Assembly: GCF_040807025.1 (NCBI RefSeq)
Contig: NC_090942.1
Coordinates: forward strand, 68,280,911-68,344,910
Origin: Struthio camelus
Taxonomy: Eukaryota; Chordata; Aves; Struthioniformes; Struthionidae
Length of the DNA stretch: 64,000 nt
Reading direction: 5' to 3'
Made by a program: the position numbers and the translations under genes. The first letter of the stretch is position 1. Each line of letters starts with the position of its first letter. Positions 1-9,756 of the stretch are shown piece after piece. The notes under the pieces are model-generated. The model searched no databases, was not told where the DNA came from, and worked only from the letters and a program-made list of their open reading frames with translations.

Positions 1-3000
1 TGTGGACTTAGGAAAAATGGCACATTTAATATCATTTTTATAAATCTTTATTTAATGGATCATGATCCATAGGCTATTCTTTTCACCAAGATGTAACCTA
101 CTGTCAGGTCTGACTAATAACAGTTTATAGGCCAGCAGTGAGTTTAAACGGTCTCAGTGACACGAATACAAACTCAGTAGCTCAGTTCACTGCAGCTTAG
201 AATGGATTAATCTGCCATGGCGGACAACAGCCTCATGCCAAGACGACTAACCCCGGTCTTCATGATTTATCTGTTCTTCATAACTGCCAGACTTTGTAAA
301 TACAGAGATAATTAGAAATGGGCCCAAATTGCAAAGTATGGGACTCTGCGGGACTTGTTCGAAGTTGGGTTGTGCCTGAATTTTCCTTTAGGCTCCTCTT
401 TACCACTTTCCTTTACAAAAAAACTTTCCAGAGCATGCTCGATATGCTTGTACGTTCTTTTACCATTGTTACCAATGGTCTTTTTAAGCAATAATGGTAC
501 AAGTGATGCTGACTCCTATGTAATTCATTGTTTTCTCTCCATCTTTTTCCCAAGAGAGAATTAAGAGTACAGAGAAGTGTTGCAGTTTGATAGAGTGATT
601 TTTTTTGTTTCTACTGGAGAAAGTTGGCCTTTTGCATGGAGAAGAAGAAGAGGTTCATGAAAATCTTTGGGTCTTGTGGAGGATCATTCATTATTCTCCA
701 AACAACTTCCAGGAAAGCTCTGTCTCAGCATACATGGTCTGTAATCTACACAAAAAAACCCATTGCCTTGTGCATGAGGAACAGAGCTGTGGAATGAACT
801 CTGTAATGGTTATGTCTGACCACAGAGCATCTCTGACAGCCTCTAGAAAGACCATAGGAAAAACTAAGAAGAAAGAGACAGGAAGTGGCAGTTAGGTCAG
901 CTGAAGCTAGGAGCAAGCCCTGGGTCTGATGTGATATTCCCGGGCTGGAAGAAAAGGGAAGGTGTAATGTCCTTGGGCTGGATCACATTGCTGAGGTTTT
1001 CCTCATATGGAGGGCTTCATACCCTGCTATTTTTGCTTCATACCCTGGACAAAATGGGAAATGAAATAGCACAAGGAAGTGAATACAGGCCATCACTAAA
1101 CAGGCTGGAATGAAATTTTTGGTCTGCCAGAGATGACAGAAAACAGTGCTCAGAGGTGTTGCTGAGCGAGCAGTTAGTGACAGTGAGCGTACTAGATTTG
1201 CTCTCATAACTATGACTAGTTTTGATTTCTGTATCTTCCAGTCTCCAAACACTGCCCATAAAGCTTCCAGATTCCCGTTGCAGGGACCCTAGGAGTGTTT
1301 CAGCTGAACTGTGGATGACTTTTGCCTTTTGGTGGAAGCCATGGGAAATTCTGTGAGCTCCAGACTAGGCAAATCTCAGTAATGCGGGTTTGAATTTGTT
1401 TAACAATAGAAATTCAAAGGTTACAAATTCCTACCAACTGAGAAGAAAGCTGGAGCAGAATCCGGCAGGAGGAGAAGTCAGCTGCAGTGCATGGATGGAG
1501 CATGGGCGGGTGTAAGAAAGCATGACAGACTCATCTTCCTGGAGAGAGACTGTTCCCAAGCTCTGAAACGAGGCAGCCCTATGGTCCCTATTAGCAGGAG
1601 GAGCTGAAAATCCTGAGCTTCTACATGCGTACTCGTCTTGGGGAAAACTGTGAAAAAGCACATATATATCTTTCTAGAGCTTTTCAAGTAAGCCAAAGGG
1701 TTTGAATTTGTGTGGACAAAAGGTGTATAAATATTAGTAGATTCAATTCATAACTCTATATCCTGTTCCACCCCTGGGATAGGATTTACTTTCGTCTCCT
1801 GATCTGGGTGATTTATGGCACTAATCCTGTTCTTTGTCTTCCTTCTAACATTTCTTGGTAGGGTTCAGTCTCTAGTCTGTCCTCTGTGTTCCTCTGCATG
1901 TAATTTGCTTTTTGTTTAAGGAGGTACTGGTAAGCTGCACCCAGATGTACTGGGATCTTGCCAACCCGCTGATCTAGGTGCCATTCTCATAGCACTTCTT
2001 CTACCTTTTCTCCTTCTTCCACACCAAGGTAATCAATCACGTTAGTTCTCCATTCAGAACGGCCTTAATATTTCTATTGAAAATCCCTACAATGTTACAA
2101 CATATTTTTCCTGCTCACCACAGACTCACAGAAGTGCAGATGAGGGCTGAAGAGCAAGGCTCACTGGACTGTAAAGAGGATCCAATTTATCCTACTTCCA
2201 GTTCACTCCGATGCATGGGCTATGGAAACAATGGAGAGAGAAAAGGGATCGTTCAAAGGTACTCCAATAACTCCTAGCTCCCTCTTTCCTCTTTTCATCT
2301 GCTCCTTATACTGCCCTTCTGACTCTCACACTGAGCTGGGGTCTGTTTTGCTTCATAAAATTCAATTTCTTATGTGCTATAATTTCCATCTTGGACCAAT
2401 GAACAGACAAATTCCACAAACAGCTATATCCCATGGTGTGGATTAGGGTTCTAATGCACATTATTTATTTCATTTGAGAAGCTGTATGGAAAGCTTTATT
2501 GCTTTGATTTTGACTGATCTATTGGCTGCCTTTGAATTTCTCAATCATTTTGTGAAAACAACAAGTCAGCACGTGGGGATATCTGTAGGTGAAAAGCAGG
2601 CTGGCATAATAGCTTCCCAGCTAGTATGGCACTGCTGTTGGATTGGGTTGTAACTGTGCCTGAAAACTTATTTTTGCTCTACCACATCTCTAGCTGCTCT
2701 GTGCACCTTGATGTAAGAGGACTATGAGAAGAGGTAGTGTCCAGAGAGGCTGACTGATATGTTGTTCTATCAGCAGTGTTTGTTCAACATCATCACTGGA
2801 AAGCTGAGTCCTGTAAAATAAAACTGTATTTGCTTGCAAAAATAAAATCCCTAAAAGTCATCTGAAAAGGAATATACCATGTTCCTTTCTCAGTAGCTTT
2901 TATGGAAACTTTCACCTTCCTCAAATTACAGTGAGTCCATATGGCTTATTCTACACTATAGATTTTAATATTTTTACTGAAATTTATTCCAGCTGTTGCT

Positions 3001-6000
3001 AATCGCAGAGATATGAATAACATTATTATGCAGAGAACAGTCTTGACTGAACTTGGTGCAGATTTATTCATTCATAATTTTTGCATCTTAAACCTAAACA
3101 TTAAAAAGTTAAAGAAAGACAAGAAAGATAATTGTAACTACTGGCTTCTACTTCACTATGATGAAATTGGGCTTGCTTGGTAATCAGAGCATAAATGTAG
3201 AGATTTTCTGATTTTATTTGATTATCTGATTTTATCAGAAAATTTGAAGAGATTCCAATTCAATAGAAACTAGAGATGACAGAAGGTCTTATGAATAAAT
3301 CAGTCACTTTTCGGAGAGAACTGTTACTGAGTTCCAGTTCAGAGATGCCCAAAAAACAAAACCAACTGAGTCTGAGTGAGGAACAAACTAGGGGTCTTTA
3401 ACCTCTCTTCTTATTTCAACATAAAAACCTCCAAGAGATGATTATGTTGAGGAACATACAGCCAGTTCTGAAGTCTGAGTACAGAGTAAAATTAAACTGA
3501 TCCGGATCAGATAAAAATGCCTCCTTTCTCTCACTGAAATCAGATTCTTCTTCAGAATCCAAAGGCTCCGCACAATGGCAATGTGAATTCCAGCCTCTAA
3601 ATATCAACCAGAGTGCTGTGTCTGAACCGAATCATTCCTACGCTACATTTGACTCCAATCCCCTTAGCAAGTTCGACATCCGACTTTACAGCCGTGGTGC
3701 AATTTTCATGTGTCCTTGCACAGTCCTGTAGGAAGCATACGGTTTCCGAAATCAGGCACGACAGGTATGTGCCTAACAAAATCCCAGCAATTTTGAGTAA
3801 GAGTGTGAGACTTGGGTAGCACTTGTACTTTTGAAACACCCCCTGCTGATGTCCAATTTACTAATGTTAATTTCTCCTTTTAAAATAACTTCTCTCCATC
3901 AAGATCTCCACGTTAAACAGCCTCACATCCATTTGAACCAGCATGTACTCAGAAATAACATTCCAGGTAGAGTGAAAAAGCAGTCCAGGGCTATGTATTG
4001 CAAGTGAAAAAAATGTTGGGTCATTTAAGAGTCCCTGATTCATTCAGCCAAAAATGAAACTATTTTGAGTTGAGTCTTTCCCTTTTTCATTTTTGTGGTT
4101 CAGAGCTATTATCTGATTTCCATGAAGTACATAAAAATTCAGCTCAGACTGTGTTATATCTAATCAATATTAAATGGATGAATGATGTAAGTGACAACTC
4201 CTATGTCTCAGGCCATACAGACTGCACTTTTCCCTTCTACTGCTATTAAAAAGATCTTTCAAGCAAGAGCAAAACTGAGAACTCACTTTGGCTTTGGAAA
4301 ATTTCTGCAATGTGTTTGGAGAAGGAAGAGTACAGACCCATGCTCAATAAGAAAAGAAAAATGCTTTCTCTCCCCCACTCCCCTTTTCTTCGTGATGCTT
4401 CACACGCCCAAATCAAATACACACAAATGCTTAGGGAAAGTATTAATCTCTTCAGCTGATGACTGAACCCACTAGAGTGGATTATGTCAGTAGGCTATGC
4501 CGTAGTCTACGTTTATTTTATATTTGAAGAATTCCATTATTCTTATCACTGGGAATTTTCCCACCTTTGTATTGTCCTTGACCTTTAAATTGCAAATAAA
4601 AAATCCTAGTCACTTTGTGCCAGTTTGCTCCATGCCTTTCCCCTCTGTTAATCACAGTTATTCCATCCATCATGGGGGTATAAAGACCCTATCCACTCCT
4701 TGCCGTAGATTAAAGCTTGAACTGGGTCTCTTCAAAGGCAGAAAATACATTTGTCGTATGAGCTGAAAAAGAGATTCCCTCTAATCCAGTAGCAACTATG
4801 GCAAGCTTTTCTCACCTTGAAATCTCTCACTTTATACAAGCATATGAAACAGGTGATAAACGGATCTAAAAATGGGTCATGGAGGATTCTATGTTGCTTA
4901 CCATATGTGTCAGTAATCGGTAATGTGGATCCACAGGGACTCACCGAGCAGCTCGTATCATGTGATATCTTTTTGAAGATATTAGTTTGTAAAAACTGAG
5001 GGGTTTGAATTTTCAGGACTAATATTTGTCTGTGACTGCCACAGGGAGAAGGTTTACTATGGTGTCATGAGTTGAACTTGAAATGCTACATCTCTGTTGA
5101 AAATGAAAGGTCATCCTGAGAATACTCTATTTCTCTGTCTCCCAAGGATCACAGGACCAGAAAAAAGTTACAGAGATACTAAAGTCAAAAAGGTTTTCTC
5201 TCATGCCTGCAGTGCTTTAGGCTCTTGCCCGCCGCTTAAAGAGCAAGCAAAAACATGAGAGCTTGCTCTGGGCTTCAGAAAGACTTTGCCAAGGATAAAC
5301 TTTCTGTAGCCTAAACAGTTTCAGAAACAAATTGGTTTAGTAGAAAGAGAAAAGGATCATAACTAGGATTTCTCTAGCCTTGTCCGGTAGAGTGTTTCAT
5401 TTCAGCCTCTGTTACAGGGCTCCTGGTAATTCCAAAGTTTAAAACCTATTTGGCTAGACCAAATGATGCCTGCACTGAACAGCTTGGAGGGACTCTAGAC
5501 CACATGGACTGGTGTCTCTCCAGAGCTCTTCCAACACAGAAGGCACACTGGGTAAAAATGCCAAAGTCAGTTCCAGGTTTTGTAACATTCCTTTATTTAA
5601 GATGACAATTTCCTTTAATAGCTGGCAGGACACGGTGGCTGGCTCATTCTTTAGCTTTTTTGCTTGTAACCATATGAACATAATCTATCTATCAACCAAA
5701 GATTATATGCATTGCAGATAGAGAGTTTCATCCTGGGGCTATTGAAATGAGTTGCAAAACCATTCAGTAACTGACTACAAGCACAAATCAGTTGTACTGG
5801 TTACCAAATGGCTTAGTTTAAATGTAAAATTATTTATTCAGACAGCAAGAAACTACTTACACGTGCTACTTTTGAAGTTTTCCTCTAGCTATGACCATAT
5901 GGTAATTTAACTTTTAAATTGTATTTACCGCATTCTTATACTTTAATCAGCCAAGGCAAAGCTGAACTCTTCAGAACTCCACATTTAAGCTTTCAGCCTA

Positions 6001-8700
6001 AAACTTTTGCTGTTTCTTTCTGCCTTTGAGCTGCTGCCATCTTTAGATAACACCAGATCAATCAGTATTTAACACTTTGAAGTATAACAGTTCAAATGTG
6101 TATACTGCCTTGTATACTTTGACTTACTCAGAGTGGAGGCTAAACTTTCTTATTTGAGGAGTAATGAGCTCTGCTCAATTAACAGAGCAAGTTTTGTGAG
6201 CATTGCACATAATTAGTTCCAAGGTCTCCATAGCCTTAACAGTCATTTGTTAACAATCTTTTTATATAGCTGGCATGAAACTTGTAAATCAAATACAAGT
6301 AAACAGTCAAATAACTGAAGCACTTAAACTACACAGATGATTCCATAACTCAGGTATACTTTTTTGGGAAGCAATTTGGCTTTAAATTTCAGAAGTGATG
6401 ACATGGCTAGTTTATGCAGAGAAAGAACCAAGGTTTGCAGGACCAGGAAATACTTCTTATTAGACCAGCTATTTTTGGAAGTGGCAAAGAAGCTTTGGAA
6501 CAAACCATCCCTTCACTGGATTCTCTTCTTCTCTCCTCCCTCCCGTGTATATGGATGCATGTGTTACAGACTTAAGACGTAATATACAGCAGTTCTGGAT
6601 GTGCATTTTCCTATTCTCTGAATTCTTACATTTTGTTGATAGTTTCTTAATAGTTGGTCAGGAATTCTAGAAACAGATAACATCCTTAATTCAGGCTATG
6701 TCAGTGGCTAATGAATTATGAGGTAATCTTTCACACTGTAGATTAGATTGAAAGAAAAAGACCGTGTGCCTGTATTTCAGTAGGTCATGGTGTTCAGGAC
6801 AGGTGGTCTTCCTCTGTGGCTGACTGGAGCATTACTTTGTCTCTTTCAGAGTCCTGCTTAAGGGAAGAAAGTAAAGATCTGACCTATTTTTTTATCCAGC
6901 ATTGAGAAGTGCTACTAGTGTCATCGCCTATAAAAGAACCTTGACAAATCATAACATGTTGATAAGTTTGTAAGAAAAGAGGTGAGAAAATAAGCAGGTT
7001 TTTCCCCATTACAAACTCTAGGTTGTCCTGCTAGATGAAAGCTGATTGCCAGTGATAGGACCCAACTAAGAAGAACGAGGGCAGAATGAGTCTCTTTCCA
7101 TGCTTTCTGCTGCTGTCAAGCATGGTGGTTTCTCTGTGTGCTGCCCCTGACACAGAGAAATCACCCCAAGAGACCTATTGAGAGCACCAGAATCCAGCAG
7201 TGTGGCAAGGAAGCAGAAGGTTGTGCTGCTCTTGCTGCTGAGTGATGGAATGAAGGAGAAGGGAAGGAGGAAAGAGGAGAAGGTTGAAAGCTTTTGGTGG
7301 GAAAGGCTGTGACTTATCTCCGGTCTATGCTGGAGACAAGATGTGGGCCCTGTTTGGAGGGACAATTTGTCAAGGCCTAGTTGCGCTCCTGGGCACTGGG
7401 TTTGTGGGTGACACAACACCCACATACTAATGAAAGCCCTTTACGCTGCCTGGCTCCCACTCAGCAAATCTGCACCCAAGAGTAGATAGTTGCTCATTCC
7501 CGTTACAGATTTTGTTTGGCAGAGTAATTCAAGATTTCAAATGTTACCTGAATTCCACTATAAGGCACTTTCAGTCTTTCAATCTGTTAAATTATTTTTT
7601 GCCTCTGTCAATTTTACAGTTTTCCCCCCCTAGTAACTGTCAAAATTTTAATTTATGTCAACAAAAAGGCCCAGCTTGACCTTTTAGACATCTCAGGAAA
7701 AGTAACTTTGTTTCCAGAGATTCTGGGCACTCACTGGCTTCAGTATTTCAGCGCCTCTGGATATCCGGCTGTTTCTATTTATATGTCTATGCATATATGT
7801 TGGAGTCTAGCTTTATGTACCCAAACCTGAAAGCTCTGATGGTAATGAATACCAATACACCATAACGAGTGGTCTCCCATGCTGGGGAAAGCTCTAGGGA
7901 GCCGGCTGCTAAAATTCCACCAGCCCCTTAAAGGGAAGTTTGAGTGATGGCCCTGCTTCTGCTGGAGTTTTCTTCTGTCCTGGATACAGACATGCTGTCC
8001 TAGTTAGTTAACTGTTATTCTTAGCTATTATAAAAGTGCATCTGAAAAGCCTGTTTTCTTTCTATTGCATTTGGAAAAAAACAGATCCCTCCAAGTGCCA
8101 AATATTCTGGGGAGGAAAAAAAGAAAACATTCCTGAAGAAGGATTGCCCTGGACGGTCTACAAGAACTCTTCACTACTTCCTCTGCTCTCTTTTTCCCAC
8201 GCGCACACATGCACTCACACACGCATACACAGCGAGTTGAGTTGCGCAAGCTGATTGCTGAACTCACCCATACTCAGGGTATTTTTTCCAGAAGCAAATT
8301 CAGAGCATGTCCAGCAGGTTCATTCACCTAACTTAATCTAAGCTTCTTTGCCAAGCAGTGTTATTTCTTTATTTGGCTATAAAAGGTGGTTTTATTTGAA
8401 TGGTAAAAAAGAGTAATAGAGTCCTTTTTCTCCTATTCCCTAAAAGAGCCATAGCCACATAACCTTTATATGTGCCTGAGTAGAAGAACTGAACAAGGCC
8501 TTTCCTTGGGCAAAAGTTATTGGGAGTTACTAACACAAGCAAGGAGCTATGTGGGAGAGAACGGGCTCCAGCATAACGCAGCCATTAAAGTAATGCTTTG
8601 GAGGATGCAGCGCTCAGGTGATGCGTGCGTGATGGACCAAAGTAGGGAAAACAAGTTCCGTGGCACCAAAATGCCTTTCCAGCCTGCAGGATGTGGTGGG
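1..8700. other. Intergenic DNA upstream of TMTC1, no gene supported
   Basis: This stretch is AT-rich with stops in all frames, and its open frames are short. The longest is 119 codons on the minus strand at 7066-7425; it is Ser/Leu/Phe-rich with no recognisable domain. I see no run of splice-bordered exons, no CpG island and no tRNA or rRNA gene. Minor structure includes an inverted repeat at 3203-3243 and a CA-rich patch near 8200-8233. From what I recall of the human locus, the region 5' of TMTC1 is gene-poor, which fits. Enhancers could lie here but cannot be recognised by reading alone. Confidence 0.6.
3203..3243. repeat. Inverted repeat, 10-bp perfect arms
   Basis: ATTTTCTGAT at 3203-3212 is matched by its reverse complement ATCAGAAAAT at 3234-3243. 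The spacer also carries a direct copy of the CTGATTTTAT segment. The AT-rich composition makes a chance origin likely. Confidence 0.5.
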
Positions 8701-8729
8701 GGACTGTTTGGGACAGATGGTGCTGCAGC

Positions 8730-8833
8730 GTGGATGCCGTGGAGCAGTGTGGATGCTTCGGATGTCGTGGAGCAGCATGGATGCTGCGGAGCAGCATGGA
8801 TGCTGCGGAGCAACGTGGATGCTGGGGAGCTGG
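8730..8833 (+). repeat. 19-bp GC-rich minisatellite, about five units
   Basis: Units of the form ATGGATGCTGCGGAGCAGC start at 8730, 8749, 8777, 8796 and 8815. The units at 8777 and 8796 differ by a single base (AGC versus AAC near the end). The second unit carries about 9 extra bases. The outer units are more diverged. The array lies about 600 bp upstream of the TMTC1 start codon, at the edge of the CpG island. It is open in several frames, which inflates spurious ORFs on both strands. Copy number is probably polymorphic, but this is inference. Confidence 0.85.
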
Positions 8834-8940
8834 CTGGCCCGTTCCTGCTGCCAGGTGAAAGGAGCGCGGAGGGAGGCTGGTCCCGGCAGGCCTGGCCGTG
8901 AAGGGGGGGATGGCCGCGGGGAAGGCAGAGCCCCTCGCAA

Positions 8941-8956
8941 GGGGGGGGGGGGGGGG
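8941..8956 (+). repeat. Poly-G run, 16 G
   Basis: Sixteen consecutive G residues lie in the proximal promoter region, followed within 25 bases by shorter G-runs. Such tracts can form a quadruplex. They are also prone to length error in sequencing. Confidence 0.85.
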
Positions 8957-9142
8957 ACCACAGGGGAACCTGCCACACCGGGTCCGTCGAGGCGGTGCTT
9001 CGCCGCGGGCTCCGGCCCCAGGCCAGCAGCACCCCCTGCCCGCCGGGGGCCTGGGGCTCGCCGGTGCGGGGAGCCCCGAGCCCGGGCCGGCGGCGGGCCG
9101 AGGTCCGGGAGGGGGTGACAGCGCAGCAAGGAGCATGCGTGC

Positions 9143-9180
9143 GGGGTGGGGGGGGGGGAAGTGCGGAGGGGGGGGGGAGG
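9143..9180 (+). repeat. Clustered G-runs, potential G-quadruplex
   Basis: Runs of 4, 11 and 10 G residues are separated by 1 and 9 bases, with a further GG at the end. This is about 270-300 bp upstream of the TMTC1 start codon, so it could lie in the promoter or the 5' UTR. A purine-rich GAT/GAG stretch follows at about 9180-9220. Confidence 0.75.
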
Positions 9181-9314
9181 AGAAGGATGATGATGAGGAG
9201 GAGGGAGGAGGAGGGATGGCGAGGGGAGGCGGCTGCTGTTTATTTGCAGCCGGGCCGGCTGCGGCTCGGCACAGCGCGAGCGGCCGGCGGCGGTCCCGCT
9301 GCCCGCCCCGCGCC

Positions 9315-9449
9315 ATGCGGGCGCCGCTGCCTGCCCGCGCCGCGGCGGTGGCGGCGGTGGCGGCGGCGGTGGTGGCGGCGGCGGAGCAGCGCCCCGGAGC
9401 GCCCCGCCCGGCGGCGGCCCCCGGCCCCGGCCCGGCCCGGCCATGGTGA
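9315..9449 (+). promoter_or_regulatory. Upstream ORF of 44 codons overlapping the TMTC1 start
   Basis: An ATG at 9315 with a purine at -3 (GCC before ATG) opens a 44-residue frame of mostly Ala, Pro, Gly and Val. It ends at TGA 9447-9449, seven bases past the first base of the TMTC1 ATG (9443), in a different frame. If the transcript starts upstream of 9315, scanning ribosomes would meet this ORF first and would finish beyond the main start. That arrangement usually lowers translation of the downstream frame. The GGC repeat encodes its Ala/Val core. I infer regulation by position. I do not claim the peptide is functional. Confidence 0.55.
9342..9384 (+). repeat. GGC/GGT trinucleotide repeat in the 5' leader
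   Basis: About fourteen GGC or GGT triplets lie 59-101 bases upstream of the TMTC1 ATG. In the uORF frame they read as Ala and Val. GC-rich triplet repeats in 5' leaders can vary in length and affect translation. No expansion is visible here. Confidence 0.85.
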
Positions 9450-9756
9450 CGGGCTCGGCGCGGGGCTCCCGCAGCCGGGACCGAGCCGCGCCGCGGCCGC
9501 CCGCCCCGGGCTGCCGCTGCTCGGGGGGCGGTGGGGCGGCGGCGGCGGCGGTGCTGGCGGGGCTGTGCGCCCTCTGCTACGGCAACTCCCTGCGGGGCGA
9601 GTTCGTGCACGACGACGTCTGGGCCATCGTGAACAACCCGGACGTGCGGGCGGCCACCCCCGTGGCCGCCGCCTTCGCCAACGACTTCTGGGGCAAGCGG
9701 ATGGCCGAGAACACCAGCCACAAGTCCTACCGGCCCCTCTGCATCCTCACCTTCAA
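9443..9756 (+). CDS. TMTC1: TMTC1 coding exon 1 (residues 1-104 and two bases of codon 105)
   Basis: This is the first coding exon of TMTC1, an ER multi-pass protein of the TMTC1-4 family. The family is linked to O-mannosylation of cadherin EC domains. The ATG has a strong context (GCCATGG), and the protein begins Met-Val like the human one. Residues 1-30 are Arg/Pro/Gly-rich and poorly conserved. About 31-48 form the first membrane segment (Ala/Leu/Val). Then comes the luminal acidic motif EFVHDDVWAIVNNPDV, with H56, D57 and D58; it matches human TMTC1 and resembles the catalytic acidic pair of GT-C enzymes. NDFWGK and SHKSYRPLC follow, the latter a TMTC family signature. N90-T91-S92 is a possible N-glycosylation site. 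The donor is CTTCAA|GTAAGTG, leaving phase 2; reading through gives an immediate TAA. The exon is very GC-rich and sits in the CpG island. Confidence 0.95.

Noticed and set aside
7066..7425. 119-codon minus-strand frame in the upstream region
   Set aside because: It is biased toward Ser, Leu and Phe from purine-rich DNA on the other strand and is likely chance.
8470..8901. 143-codon plus-strand frame upstream of TMTC1
   Set aside because: Its second half is the 19-bp minisatellite read as protein. There is no domain and no splice context.
9239..9249. Acceptor-like TTTATTTGCAG upstream of the TMTC1 ATG
   Set aside because: It could mark a 5' UTR exon border, but no upstream donor or transcript evidence can be seen, so it is not annotated as a splice site.
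8585..9721. 378-codon minus-strand frame across the CpG island, plus other long frames there on both strands
   Set aside because: GC-rich sequence lacks stop codons, and the frames are Pro/Ala/Arg/Gly-rich shadows antisense or out of frame to TMTC1 exon 1 and the minisatellite. No domain is visible.
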